Positions 43,556 to 53,498 of a DNA stretch of 62,645 nt are shown here, piece by piece. The stretch lies in the NCBI GenBank assembly GCA_964549505.1, contig CAZJVD010000015.1, positions 1 to 62,645 on the forward strand, written 5' to 3'. Position 1 is the stretch's first letter. Each line of letters begins with the position of its first letter. The DNA comes from CAZJVD01 sp964549505 (GTDB lineage: Bacteria > Bdellovibrionota > UBA1018 > CAZJVD01). A program made the translations under genes and the position numbers. The notes below the pieces were generated by a model. It saw only the letters and a program-made list of their open reading frames with translations, ran no database searches and had not been told where the DNA came from.

Positions 43556-45382
43556 GTGCAAAGCGACCTAGGTCAGCGATACTTTCTTCGAGTGTTTCTC
43601 GTTGTCAGTCAGATGCTTCTGTCGTCGTGCGCCACCTCACGTTTTCGTTCCGAGAGCGTGGTGCCTGCGGACGCTCCGGCAAAAACAGAAATGCCAGCCG
43701 GTATTGTTGGGGGAACGCCCGCAAACGCGGAGTATCACTTCGCGATGGCTCAGGCTTTCTCTCAGGAAGGGAACTCAGATCGCGCGATCGAGGAATACAA
43801 ACTCGCCACGGTCTTTGATCCAAAGTCGGCGATGATTCACGCACGACTGGCGGCGGAGTATGCCAAGAAAGGTTCTCTGACGCTTGCGCTCGAGGAAGCA
43901 AAGGAATCACTCAAGTGTGACCCGCAGTTCATCGACGCACGCCTTTTGCTCGGCGGGATTTACTCAACATCGCAAGAACACGAAGCAGCCCTTCACGAAT
44001 ACAACGCCGTTCTCAAGCAAGACTCGGATCACGAAGAAGCGGTGGTGTACAAGGCGCAGGTGCTCTTGGAGCTCGAACGGAACAAAGACGCGATTGCGAG
44101 TCTGAAATCGTTCGTTGAACGCAACCCCGAGTCAACATTGGTTTGGTACTACCTTGGCCGAACGTATCAAATTGACGACAAGTTTCGCGAGGCCGTCACG
44201 GCCTATCGCAGAGCGCTCCAGTTAAACTCAGGATTTTCGCAGGCGGGTTTAGCTCTCGGATTCCTCTACGAAAGTAAGAACATGACGGATGAGGCCAAGC
44301 GCATCTATCTCGACGTTTACAACGACGATCAAGATTCGACGGCCGCACAGCGTCTTTCAACGATTCTACTCAAAGAGCAGAAGTATGGCGAAGCGCTTCC
44401 GTACCTAGAAAGTGTATTGGCCGGGGAGCCTGACAACCTCAATGTCCGTCTCAAGATTGGGCTCATTCAAATGGAGCTCAAGAAGTACCCCGAGTCGATC
44501 GCGATGTTCCAAAGCATTCTGGCTGTGACGCCGGATTCGGATCGCGTTCACTACTACATGGGAAATATCTACGAGGAGACCAAGGACTATCCGAAAGCGG
44601 TCGAGTCATTATCAAGAATTCCGACCGACTCCAGTTTCTTCGAAGACGCTACTCTTCACGTCGTTTTTCTAAAGCGTGTGATGGGAGATGCGAGCGGAGC
44701 CGAGAGTCATCTCGCAAAAGCGATGAAGAGCGGACCGAAGTACGCGTCGTTCTATCTCTTTCAGACGAGCTTGTATGAGGACTCCGATCGAATGGAGCTT
44801 GCAGTGAACACGCTCGAAGAAAGTCTCGAACATTTTCCAGATCACGAACGCATTCGATACTACTTAGGAAGCTTGTACGACAAGCAAGGCAAGTGGGAGA
44901 GAGGTGTTGAGCAAATGGAATCCGTGCTGCGAATGAACGCTAAGCACGCGGACGCGCTCAACTACATTGGCTACACGTTTACGGTGAAGGGTATCCGTTT
45001 GGATGAAGCTGAGAAGCTCATTCGGCGTGCCCTCGAGCTCAAGCCCGAGAGTGGTTATGTTCTGGATAGCTGGGGTTGGTACCTGTTCACGACGGGCAAC
45101 GTGGGTGAGGCGATCGTTAGTTTGGAGAAAGCCGTGCGTCTTGTCCCGAGTGAGGCCACAGTTCTCGATCACTTGGGGGATGCGTACTTGCGAGCAAATC
45201 TTCGTGAGAAAGCTCTCGCTCAATATCAAGAAGCACTTCGCAACACGAAGGATACGAAGCTTAAAGATGAGATCGAGCGCAAAGTGGAAACGTTGAAAGT
45301 CGAGATCGCCGATCGCAAGACCCAGCGTCAAAAAGAATCCAATCGGATTCCGGCAACCTCGGAAAAGCAGTCCCAGCGCTGA
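43556..45382 (+). CDS. TPR-repeat lipoprotein
   Basis: The 608-residue protein starts at GTG behind GGAGG, has a lipobox (LLSSC, Cys25) and then about 14 tetratricopeptide repeats from residue ~55 to 580 (for example ANAEYHFAMAQAFSQEGNSDRAIEEYKLA and LVWYYLGRTYQIDDKFREAV). TPR lipoproteins scaffold envelope complexes; myxobacterial gliding and type IV pilus machines use similar ones. The C-terminal ~30 residues are charged. The LolB-like gene follows 44 bp downstream, suggesting a common envelope function. Confidence 0.85.
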   Translation: MQSDLGQRYFLRVFLVVSQMLLSSCATSRFRSESVVPADAPAKTEMPAGIVGGTPANAEYHFAMAQAFSQEGNSDRAIEEYKLATVFDPKSAMIHARLAAEYAKKGSLTLALEEAKESLKCDPQFIDARLLLGGIYSTSQEHEAALHEYNAVLKQDSDHEEAVVYKAQVLLELERNKDAIASLKSFVERNPESTLVWYYLGRTYQIDDKFREAVTAYRRALQLNSGFSQAGLALGFLYESKNMTDEAKRIYLDVYNDDQDSTAAQRLSTILLKEQKYGEALPYLESVLAGEPDNLNVRLKIGLIQMELKKYPESIAMFQSILAVTPDSDRVHYYMGNIYEETKDYPKAVESLSRIPTDSSFFEDATLHVVFLKRVMGDASGAESHLAKAMKSGPKYASFYLFQTSLYEDSDRMELAVNTLEESLEHFPDHERIRYYLGSLYDKQGKWERGVEQMESVLRMNAKHADALNYIGYTFTVKGIRLDEAEKLIRRALELKPESGYVLDSWGWYLFTTGNVGEAIVSLEKAVRLVPSEATVLDHLGDAYLRANLREKALAQYQEALRNTKDTKLKDEIERKVETLKVEIADRKTQRQKESNRIPATSEKQSQR

Positions 45383-45426
45383 TTTACTTGCGCGCCTCGT
45401 CTCGTGTCCTGCTAGAATAAGAAATC

Positions 45427-46185
45427 ATGAATCAATCGTTTCGTTGGCTGTCGCGGTCGTTATGTATGACGGGCGGGATCAGTGGTGTCTTGGGTCTCGC
45501 GATGCTGAGTGGTTGCGGTACGGGTCAAAAGAAAACAGACAGCGCAGAGTATGTGATCGATCCACGTCGCGCCGTCGAGCAGGTCTGTTCGGTCGGACAG
45601 GGTGTACATGAGATCACGGGGTCGGTTTGGATTCAGGCCGACTCGGTCGAAGCTTCGGGAAAATTCCCGGCCGAAGTGCTTGTGCGTGATGACCGTTACC
45701 TTGATCTCGAGATTCTGAATCCTTTGGGTGGTACCGAAGCGCAGATTCAGGTGCGCGGTGAACGCTACGACGTTCGCATTCCTGGAAAAAAAGACAGAGA
45801 CCGAAAGGGTGTCGGTTCTTGGGGCGGCATTCCGCTCGACTGGTCGCACGAACTGTTTCTCGGGCGCGTTCCATGTCTGGCGAAGGACCGTCGCGACGCT
45901 GCAAGTACACGTTGGATCAAGGTCGGAGAAGAGCTTGAGGTTGTTGGTACAAATAAAAGTGGCGACAGCGAGACTTACCGATACACGGTAGAGCGGACGG
46001 ACGAACAGTTTTGGCCGAGACGTCTGGTCTGGGAAAAGAAAACGGCGAAGGGCCCTGTGGAGGTACGCTTCGCATTTGATCAGCCTACCGAAGATGCGAT
46101 GCGAAGTCCCCGAAAGTGGGAAGCGAAGAGCCGTAAGGGTGAAGTCGTGATCCGCTGGCGTGAAAGAGCAGTCAAGACGCAGTGA
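45427..46185 (+). CDS. LolB-like outer-membrane lipoprotein
   Basis: The 252-residue lipoprotein has a lipobox (MLSGC, Cys30). Its central part reads EVLVRDDRYLDLEILNPLGGTEAQIQVRGERYDVRIP, the strand pattern of LolB/DUF4292 half-barrels, which accept lipoproteins from LolA and insert them into the outer membrane. The TPR-LolB-like pairing supports a role in lipoprotein sorting or envelope assembly. It overlaps the next gene by 4 bp (GTGA). Confidence 0.75.
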   Translation: MNQSFRWLSRSLCMTGGISGVLGLAMLSGCGTGQKKTDSAEYVIDPRRAVEQVCSVGQGVHEITGSVWIQADSVEASGKFPAEVLVRDDRYLDLEILNPLGGTEAQIQVRGERYDVRIPGKKDRDRKGVGSWGGIPLDWSHELFLGRVPCLAKDRRDAASTRWIKVGEELEVVGTNKSGDSETYRYTVERTDEQFWPRRLVWEKKTAKGPVEVRFAFDQPTEDAMRSPRKWEAKSRKGEVVIRWRERAVKTQ

Positions 46186-47891
46186 AATGGTTCGTTCTTT
46201 TCTTGATCGCTCCCCTTGCGGCGTGTGCGATCGGATGCACGGAGAGACGTCTTGTTTTACCGGTAGGTCGCGAGATCCGTTGGACGATGCACGCACCGGT
46301 TGCGACACTCGATCCGATTCGCGCCGGAGACACAGACTCACTTCAGCAGATTCGAATGACCTACGAGGGTCTGTACGCGCTCGATCCTTCAAAAACATCC
46401 GCCGACCTTGTTCCTAACCTGGCCGAAAATCTTCCGGAGATCTCGGACCAAGGAAAAACTCTTAAGATTCGTCTTCGAAAGGGTGTGCGCTTTCAAGACG
46501 ATGCGATCTTCCCAGGCGGAAAGGGTCGTGAGGTGCGCGCTCGTGACTTTATCGAGTCTTGGAAACGGCTTGCCGATCCCCGTGCGTCGGCACCGGCTTA
46601 TTGGATGATTCAGGATCAAATCGTTGGTCTCGAAGGGTGGCGTGACAGGATCTTCGAAAACCCGTCCGCCTACGACGCCGAGATCTCGGGGTTGGTAGCG
46701 CCGGATGATTTCACACTCGAGATTCGTCTGATGGCGCCTAGCCCTTCACTTTTGCAGTTTCTTGCGCATCCGGCCTCCTACGTCGTGCCGATCGAAGCCG
46801 TGACGAAGTACGGTCGCGCGTTTGCGTTTCATCCGATCGGTACGGGACCTTTCATCCTACGTGTTGAAGAAAGCTCGTTGAATCGTTCGCTCGTTTGGGT
46901 ACCAAACCCAAGCTTTCGAAATCCGGGAGTAAACCTAGAGACAAGTCCCAGTGTTATTCGGTTCGACGTGGTGACGGCACCGGAACTCGAATGGGAGCAG
47001 CTGGCTCGCGGCGAAAGCGATGGTCTTGAGGTTCCGGCCGACCATCTCACAAAGATTTTAAACTCTGAGCGGCGTCTGCGAAAATCGCTTGAGAAGCGAG
47101 GCTTTCATCTCGAGATTGCGCCTCGCGCGGAGTTTTTGGCCCTCGGCTTCAATCAGAAAAGCGCTTGGTTTGCGGGTCGCAAGAACGTTCGACAAGCGTT
47201 GAGTCTGAGTTTGAGCAGCGAGCTTTTCAATCGAGCTTTTTTTCCGGAGAACGCGCTTGTCGCTGAGGGGCCATTGCCGCCCGCATCGGAAGGGTACGAC
47301 GCTGGATTTCGAAATCCTTTTCGTCAGTTTGGTCTCGCGCAGGCGCGGGATCTTTTAGGAAAGGTGGATCGCAAGGAGGCCGTTCTCGTGATTCAGCAGG
47401 GAACGGTGGAACATCGTATGGCTCTCTTTGTGCGTGATGCACTCAAGAGTCTCGGTATTGATGTGGAGATCCGAACCGTTTCCGCCAGTGAATGGGCACA
47501 GAAAATCCAGAGCAGTTCAACCGATCTTTTTTTCTTTTCCTGGCGTCTCGACTATCCTCTTGCGGAAGCGGCCTTTGCTCCGTTTCACCCGGTGGCGAAC
47601 GTTTTACCGATCGGTCTTACAGGGACGCCGGCTGCTTTGTTTGAGCAAGTTTGGACCGAGTTACGCCGTGTATCCGATGCACCCAAGCGAAAGGAGCTTG
47701 CAAAGCGGCTTATGGAATTCGTGACCGACGAATGTCCGGTCATTTTCCTGAATCATCCTGTCTCCTATGTGCTTGTTCAGGGTCGTGTGGGGAGCTACCG
47801 CAATCACCCGTTTGACTTTGCTGCTCCTCCGCATTGGACGGTTAATCCAACTCAACCACGGGAAGTGGTCAGTGCCGATGATTTGCGATAA
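46182..47891 (+). CDS. oppA: oligopeptide ABC substrate-binding lipoprotein
   Basis: This 569-residue family-5 solute-binding protein has a lipobox (AIGC), MHAPVATLDPIRAGDTDSLQQIRMTYEGLY, the LKIRLRKGVRFQDD signature and the paired-lobe layout of OppA/DppA. It would bring peptides to the inner-membrane importer. It is coupled to the LolB-like gene and followed by two ATPases. No permease genes are present. Confidence 0.9.
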   Translation: MKWFVLFLIAPLAACAIGCTERRLVLPVGREIRWTMHAPVATLDPIRAGDTDSLQQIRMTYEGLYALDPSKTSADLVPNLAENLPEISDQGKTLKIRLRKGVRFQDDAIFPGGKGREVRARDFIESWKRLADPRASAPAYWMIQDQIVGLEGWRDRIFENPSAYDAEISGLVAPDDFTLEIRLMAPSPSLLQFLAHPASYVVPIEAVTKYGRAFAFHPIGTGPFILRVEESSLNRSLVWVPNPSFRNPGVNLETSPSVIRFDVVTAPELEWEQLARGESDGLEVPADHLTKILNSERRLRKSLEKRGFHLEIAPRAEFLALGFNQKSAWFAGRKNVRQALSLSLSSELFNRAFFPENALVAEGPLPPASEGYDAGFRNPFRQFGLAQARDLLGKVDRKEAVLVIQQGTVEHRMALFVRDALKSLGIDVEIRTVSASEWAQKIQSSSTDLFFFSWRLDYPLAEAAFAPFHPVANVLPIGLTGTPAALFEQVWTELRRVSDAPKRKELAKRLMEFVTDECPVIFLNHPVSYVLVQGRVGSYRNHPFDFAAPPHWTVNPTQPREVVSADDLR

Positions 47892-47902
47892 AAGACGGAC
47901 AA

Positions 47903-48904
47903 GTGTCAGAGCTTTTTCGAGTCCAAAACCTTTCCGTTGTTCGCGGGTCTCAGTATCGACCGGAGCCGATTCTCGAAGATGTCGCGCTCGAACTCAGGGC
48001 CGGCGAGGTTCTGGGTGTGATCGGCGAGTCGGGCTGCGGGAAAACGGTGCTGCTTTCTTCGTTGCTCGGGATGCTTCCCGAGCCAGAGCTGCGAGCCGTT
48101 TCGGGTAATTTCGTTTTTCATGGAGAGCCGTTGCCGCTTCAGGGAAGCGCTCCGCGATGGCGTGATGTTCGAGGTCCTGGCATCACGTTGGTTTTTCAGG
48201 ATCCTCTCGGATCTTTGAACCCAGTTCTTCGCGTGGGGAGTCTTTTAAGAGAGGTGCTGTCCGTCCGACAGAAGCTGAGTGGTGAAGCTTTAAGAACCGC
48301 TGAGTTGGGATTATTGAAGCGTGTTGGACTCGATGATGCCGAACGCGTTTCCCGGTCGTACGCCTTTCAATTGTCAGGTGGGATGAGACAACGCGTAGGT
48401 ATTGCGCTTGCGCTGGCGTGCAAGCCGAGTGTGCTTCTGGCGGACGAGCCGACATCGTCGTTAGACTCTGTCGTTCAGCGCCAGATTCTCGATCTTCTTC
48501 GTTCGCTTGTAACATCAGAAAAGTTAGGTCTTGTTTTGGTGAGTCACGATCTGCGCGTGATTCAGTCGATCTCGGATCGGGTGGCCGTTCTGTATTCTGG
48601 TCGAATCGTCGAGAGCGGAACAACCGCGCGTGTTCTTTCAGAGCCCTTTCATCCTTACACCCGAGCTCTCGTTCAATGTGTGCCCGAACGTCGACAACAG
48701 GAGGAGCGTCGCGCACGCTTTCGCGTGATTTCAGGTCGTGTTCCTGCTCCCGGTGAAATAACTGCAGGGTGTCGCTTTGCCCCGCGCTGTCCGCGAAAAA
48801 TGTCGGTCTGTGTGGAGTCCGAACCAAGGCTCGAGACCAAGCAGTCGCGAAGTGCTCGCTGTGTTCTTGACGATCATTGGTGGAAAGACGGGGTGAGGAC
48901 GTGA
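47903..48904 (+). CDS. oppD: oligopeptide ABC transporter ATPase
   Basis: The 333-residue ATPase has Walker A GESGCGKT, VFQDPLGSLNPV, the signature LSGGMRQRVGIALAL, Walker B LLADEPTSSLD and the opp-type C-terminal Cys-rich GCRFAPRCPRKMSVC. It pairs with OppF to drive peptide import. It begins with GTG and overlaps the next gene by 4 bp. Confidence 0.93.
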   Translation: MSELFRVQNLSVVRGSQYRPEPILEDVALELRAGEVLGVIGESGCGKTVLLSSLLGMLPEPELRAVSGNFVFHGEPLPLQGSAPRWRDVRGPGITLVFQDPLGSLNPVLRVGSLLREVLSVRQKLSGEALRTAELGLLKRVGLDDAERVSRSYAFQLSGGMRQRVGIALALACKPSVLLADEPTSSLDSVVQRQILDLLRSLVTSEKLGLVLVSHDLRVIQSISDRVAVLYSGRIVESGTTARVLSEPFHPYTRALVQCVPERRQQEERRARFRVISGRVPAPGEITAGCRFAPRCPRKMSVCVESEPRLETKQSRSARCVLDDHWWKDGVRT

Positions 48905-49677
48905 GCGCCCCCATTCTCGAAGCGCGTGGCTTATGTCGTCGCTACACTTCTGGGAGTAAGGAGATCATCGCGCTCGACGGAGTGGATCTTGAGCTGTCAT
49001 CGGGAGAGATTTTGGGTGTGGTCGGTGCGTCCGGGTCGGGAAAGAGTACGCTTGCTCGGTGCCTTGTGATGCTCGAGAAGCCAGATGCCGGATCGATTGT
49101 TTATCGTGGAAACGATCTAGCGAAGATGTCAGAGCGACAGCTGCGACCTTTGCGCAGTCGTTTTCAGATGGTGTTTCAGGATCCAGGATCTGCGCTCAAC
49201 CCGCGCATGACCGTGCGACAAGCATTGACTGAGCCGTTTCGTATTCATCCCAAAGTATTTTCTTGGGACGAGGAAGTGAAACGCGTCGATGTGTTGCTCG
49301 AGTCGTGCGGGCTTTCAAAGCGCGTCCTCGAGCAAAGAACGCACGAGCTTTCGGGAGGGCAGAAGCAGCGTGTGTGTCTCGCGCGGGCACTCGCTCTTCA
49401 GCCGGACTGGTTAGTCCTCGACGAACCGGTAACCGCTCTTGATGTCTCGGTACAAGCGCAGATTCTCAATCTGCTGGTCGATCTTCGTGATCAGTGGAAA
49501 GTCGGTATGATTTTGATCTCACACGATCTGGCTGTCATACAAGCTGTGAGTGGTCGGATTGCTGTTCTCGATCGTGGAAGATGGGTGGAGGTTGGGCTGG
49601 CTCATCAAATAATTGACAGCCCGAAGTCGGATGTGACCATGCGCTTGCTCGAGGCAAGTGCGTTAATGCGAACCTAG
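48901..49677 (+). CDS. oppF: oligopeptide ABC transporter ATPase
   Basis: The 258-residue second ATPase has Walker A GASGSGKST, VFQDPGSALNPRMTV, signature LSGGQKQRVCLARAL and Walker B LVLDEPVTALD. It stops soon after the last core helix and lacks the ~60-residue C-terminal extension and Cys motif of full-length OppF. GTG 48901 (GTGA overlap with oppD) is preferred over ATG 48877. Confidence 0.92.
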   Translation: MSAPILEARGLCRRYTSGSKEIIALDGVDLELSSGEILGVVGASGSGKSTLARCLVMLEKPDAGSIVYRGNDLAKMSERQLRPLRSRFQMVFQDPGSALNPRMTVRQALTEPFRIHPKVFSWDEEVKRVDVLLESCGLSKRVLEQRTHELSGGQKQRVCLARALALQPDWLVLDEPVTALDVSVQAQILNLLVDLRDQWKVGMILISHDLAVIQAVSGRIAVLDRGRWVEVGLAHQIIDSPKSDVTMRLLEASALMRT

Positions 49678-49794
49678 ATCGCTCTCCTGTCTCGATCGTC
49701 AAATCCCTGTCGAACCCCGTAAGTATCTTTACTTAATGGTGTTTTTTTCCGAAACGATGGTTGAGGTGAACTGAAAACCGCATGGCGGACGACT

Positions 49795-50685
49795 ATGTTC
49801 TTTGATCAGAAGAAACTTCCGGCGGAGGAAGGGGATTCGTTACACGCGTACCCGGTTGGGGATGTGGTTCCGTACGTCCCACTTTGGGGACCGCCGTATG
49901 TTTTCTTAAAAGAGAATCGAAAATTTGTGGCGATCAAAGAGCCACTCGATTTTTTTACGCCAAGCGATCTCGAGCGGTACGCTAAATCCGGAAATATTTA
50001 TTTTCCACGCTTCATCGATCGCATCAAGCCGTTTGAACGTTGTGCTCGTCAAGTCGCTGCGCTCTTGGATCCGAGTAAGGCCGTCGCTTCGCTCGGTGGA
50101 AGCGATACCGAACCTGCTCCGTTCGAAGTGTCCGACGCAGTAGCGCGTCTTCTTTCAAAGCTTTGGTCAGCCTCTGAAGGAACGAATGCGTTCGTGGAGC
50201 CTTTTTTCTTGGCCGCTTTCGCTGAGACATTCTGTGGTTCGCTACCACCGAAGGCGCTTGTGCGTGCACGCGAGCATTCTTTTGCTTCTTATGAACTGTC
50301 GCTCCTGCGAGCGGCGTGGGTCGTGTTTCATGCGTTGCTATTAGGTTGTTCCGACTACGCATACCTAGTGCGGCTACGTGAACGTGTTTTTGAAACAGAA
50401 TCCTTGGAAAACACCGAACGTTTAGGGCCTCTCGCGGATGAACTCGTGAGGTCGGCGCGTTGGGTGATTCAAGCGAATCATGTCATCGAGCCCATCGACA
50501 CCAGTGTGCTTCGTGTGGGTGAGGATTCGGCCCTCCACCGAGTGTACGACCGACTGGATCGCGTGCGATTCGAGCTTCAACAGAGCGAACGGCCGGTCGT
50601 GGCTTCTGTTTTTGGTTTGGGCGGCTTGATCAGTACTGAGGTACGCGCTTCACCACGAAAGCGACAAGGAGGCGGTGTTGGCTAA
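49795..50685 (+). CDS. protein of unknown function
   Basis: The 296-residue protein has no signal peptide or membrane segment and is mainly helical. Residues 1-65 have a strand-rich start with VPYVPLWGPPYVFLKENRKFVAI and FFTPSDLERYAKSGNIYFP. It is not a family I know. Its last 8 bp overlap the start of the coiled-coil protein gene, so the two are probably partners. Cytoplasmic location is inferred. Confidence 0.6.
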   Translation: MFFDQKKLPAEEGDSLHAYPVGDVVPYVPLWGPPYVFLKENRKFVAIKEPLDFFTPSDLERYAKSGNIYFPRFIDRIKPFERCARQVAALLDPSKAVASLGGSDTEPAPFEVSDAVARLLSKLWSASEGTNAFVEPFFLAAFAETFCGSLPPKALVRAREHSFASYELSLLRAAWVVFHALLLGCSDYAYLVRLRERVFETESLENTERLGPLADELVRSARWVIQANHVIEPIDTSVLRVGEDSALHRVYDRLDRVRFELQQSERPVVASVFGLGGLISTEVRASPRKRQGGGVG

Positions 50686-53359
50686 GTTCGCAGCACTCAC
50701 TCCTGAGCAGCAAAAAGCGTTTGGCGTAGCCAGTGTGCTGTCGCCAAAAGCGCATGTGTTCTACCAGACGCTGCATTCGATGCGGCATCTCGGAAGAGTG
50801 TCGGATCTGGTGGTGGCTCGTCTGCGCGAGTTGGGTGTCGATGAACTCAAGCTTCGTGCCGTGCTGCTTTTCACGGGAGTGCCCTGTCTGCGTAGTCATC
50901 TCATGAGTGCCGAGAGTGGATTGCAGTCGCGGGAGCCGATGATTCTTGAAATCGGTGTCGATGGCGACGACATCGTGGTCGGACTGTCGTTTGAGTTGAA
51001 GTCAGACTTCGAGGTGGACTTTGAGAAGCTCCAGGCCGATGTAAACTCAGGTTCGGATTCGGCAGCTTCAGACGAAGGGCTCGCACGTCTCGTTTCTCAG
51101 TTAGCAGAGTTCTCCGAATCGGTGTTCGTCCGCTATGAAAGTTCCACACGTCGTTTCGAAGTCGTGAGTGCCGTGACCGGTTCGAACGACGGTGAGAAAG
51201 TCAGTTTCGCGCTCATCGATGAACCCGCTCCCAGTCCAAAGCCCGAGAAGTATGTCGATCTCGGAGACACCGACTACGCGGAACTTCTGAAGCCCGATGT
51301 CGCGAGCGGTAAGACACCTGTCAAAAAAGCTGGCGAACTGATGGCTCAAATCGTCGAGTCCAGCGAGGCCGAACCAGAGGTTGAGACCGTTGTTTCGGGA
51401 GCGGCTGATTCTGACGAGCCGGAAGTTTTACTGATATCGAAACCAAAGCTTGTTCCAGACGAGGACGAACGTGTGGTCTCCGGTGCGGATATGGCTATCG
51501 ATTCGACCGTCACCCGCGTGAAGGGTCGACCGGATGTCGCGTCGGAAGAAGTGATCTCGATCAAAGGATCACCTCAGGACCAGTCGGACGACACCGTTAC
51601 GCGCGTGAGTGGTAGTCCCGAAGCACCCCTTGGTGACGAACGACGGGTTGTTAAGGGCGGGCCCTCCGAAGTAAACAAGGATGAGGTTTTTCGCATTGGC
51701 GGTTCCGGTGAGAAAGCGGAGCCCGACGCACCCAAGAAGGGATTCTTGAATCGTCTTGCGACGATGTTCTCCGACGACGACAAAAAAGTGGTTGCGGGAG
51801 AGACTGCTCAACCGGCGAAGACCGTAAGCGAACCTGTTTCTCCTTTGGATGCAGCCGTACCGAGCGTCGATGTTAAGGCCAACGTCAAGTCCGCTGCGGG
51901 GCCAGATCGTCTCGCCATCGAAGCGAGCATCCGCGAGCGCCTACAATCAGAGTTCCAACGTCGCGAACAGTTTCTGCGCGATCAAATGGGTGTCGTACAG
52001 GGAAAGTTAGCGGACGCCGAAAAGCGTCTTGAAGCTGAGGTCGAACGTGGTCGGAAACTGCGAGCAGCTACGAAGGCGCCCGCAAAGCAAACGGACGAGC
52101 AGACGATTCGTGTCGCAGGTAAAGCCGCCGAAAAGGAAGTCGAGCAGCCCAGTGTTCTCACACGCTGGTTAAAGAAGACGTTCAAACTTGATGAGGCCGA
52201 CCCGGTAGAGAGCGTACCCGAGAGTGCGACCGAACCAGCTCCGTCGTCAGCGACCGCCGCCGCGGATGCAGGCGCGGAAAGTGAACTAGAGTCGTCTACG
52301 GAATCCACGCAAGAGAAAATTCTTGAGGTCAATCGGGCTATCGAAATCGCGAGCGAAGACACCGAAAAGCAATTGCAGGAACTTGAAACGAAGACGGAGT
52401 CGATCGACGCCGCGGTTGAAAGAGCGAATCAGGAATCGGCCAGCATTAAGGACCTGCTGCAGGATCATAAGTCAAAAGAGTGGATCGATTCGCTGATGGC
52501 AGAGTTAAGAACGGAGAAGAGTAAGATCGTCGAACTTTCGAGGCGCCTCAACCAATCGATTAAGCAAAAGGAGCTCGAATTCAAAAACAAAGTCATGACA
52601 CTCGAGGAAGAGCTCAATCGTCGCGATGAGCAGATGCGACAGAAGAGTGCTGCACTCGCACACTCTAAAGATCAGTTGACTCAGATGACGCTCAACATGA
52701 CAAAATTCAAAGATACGGCGAAGACTGCCGCAGCAGACTCCCATTTTAAAAAGAAATACACCTACGCACAGAACACGATCAACGTTTTGAAGAGTGAGAA
52801 TGTGGCGTTGAGAAAGCAAGTTGAGGATTCGTCGGGGGCCAAGGGCAAGAGTGGTGAGGGTGGCGGGACCTCGAGCGCCGAAATGACTTCCCTTAAGCAG
52901 AAGATGGACCGGTCGCAGCGCCAGATCGACGAGATCAAGAAACAGTCGTCCGCTGTTTCAGAGAAGTTGCGCGAGGCCGAGCGCCGACTTGTTTCATCAA
53001 GTGCAAAGCTACAGGAGATGAAAACCAAAATGGATCAAGCCATGCGTGTGGCGGTCCAGGAGCGCAAGACCACCGAGAAAACCAAAGAGCGTGTTAAGGA
53101 ACTTGAAGCGCACGAACTCAAACTCAAACGTCAGGTCATTGAGCTCGAGAGTCGTTTAAGAAGCGTGGAGAGCCGTGCGCGCGCTTCTGAGAGTCGCCAA
53201 CAAGTGCGCGAGAAGCGTGAAGAGGCGGGCGCGAAGGCCGCCGAAGCGAAAGCTGCAGAAACGCAGGAGTCTGCGCAAGGGTCGCCAAACGCCGCGGCCA
53301 CGCCGGCCGCCGCAAAGCCACCGGTTCAGACTAAAGCTCCAGCAAAAAAAGCGTCTTAA
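50678..53359 (+). CDS. large coiled-coil protein with VxGxP repeats
   Basis: TTG 50678 is favoured over GTG 50675 because AAGGAGG ends 5 nt before it. Of 893 residues, ~1-180 form a folded helical then alpha/beta region; ~260-350 hold five repeats of ~17 residues with a VxG(S/R/G)P core (VKGRP, IKGSP, VSGSP, VKGGP, IGGSG); ~410-465 and ~540-840 are coiled coil; the end is Ala/Pro/Lys-rich. No membrane segment or enzyme motif is seen. It may be a cytoplasmic scaffold, acting with the preceding overlapping gene. Coiled-coil similarity to SMC-type proteins is not homology. Confidence 0.7.
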   Translation: MAKFAALTPEQQKAFGVASVLSPKAHVFYQTLHSMRHLGRVSDLVVARLRELGVDELKLRAVLLFTGVPCLRSHLMSAESGLQSREPMILEIGVDGDDIVVGLSFELKSDFEVDFEKLQADVNSGSDSAASDEGLARLVSQLAEFSESVFVRYESSTRRFEVVSAVTGSNDGEKVSFALIDEPAPSPKPEKYVDLGDTDYAELLKPDVASGKTPVKKAGELMAQIVESSEAEPEVETVVSGAADSDEPEVLLISKPKLVPDEDERVVSGADMAIDSTVTRVKGRPDVASEEVISIKGSPQDQSDDTVTRVSGSPEAPLGDERRVVKGGPSEVNKDEVFRIGGSGEKAEPDAPKKGFLNRLATMFSDDDKKVVAGETAQPAKTVSEPVSPLDAAVPSVDVKANVKSAAGPDRLAIEASIRERLQSEFQRREQFLRDQMGVVQGKLADAEKRLEAEVERGRKLRAATKAPAKQTDEQTIRVAGKAAEKEVEQPSVLTRWLKKTFKLDEADPVESVPESATEPAPSSATAAADAGAESELESSTESTQEKILEVNRAIEIASEDTEKQLQELETKTESIDAAVERANQESASIKDLLQDHKSKEWIDSLMAELRTEKSKIVELSRRLNQSIKQKELEFKNKVMTLEEELNRRDEQMRQKSAALAHSKDQLTQMTLNMTKFKDTAKTAAADSHFKKKYTYAQNTINVLKSENVALRKQVEDSSGAKGKSGEGGGTSSAEMTSLKQKMDRSQRQIDEIKKQSSAVSEKLREAERRLVSSSAKLQEMKTKMDQAMRVAVQERKTTEKTKERVKELEAHELKLKRQVIELESRLRSVESRARASESRQQVREKREEAGAKAAEAKAAETQESAQGSPNAAATPAAAKPPVQTKAPAKKAS

Positions 53360-53413
53360 ACAGCTGCTCCCGTTTACAAGGTTTCGCTTTGTCGGTAGAG
53401 ATTTAGGTCTCAA

Positions 53414-53498
53414 GCTCGCGTGGTGGAATTGGTAGACACGCTGGTCTTAGAAGCCAGTGCCGTAAGGCGTGGGGGTTCGAGTCCCTCCGCGAGCACCA
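53414..53498 (+). tRNA. tRNA-Leu (TAG)
   Basis: An 85-nt cloverleaf with acceptor GCTCGCG/CGCGAGC, long variable arm (TGCCGTAAGGCGT), anticodon loop CTTAGAA (anticodon TAG) and encoded CCA. The final 20 bp are repeated exactly at 53766-53785. Confidence 0.97.

Noticed and set aside
50678..53359. SMC/Rad50-type ATPase
   Set aside because: There is no Walker A or B motif at either end; only coiled coil is shared.
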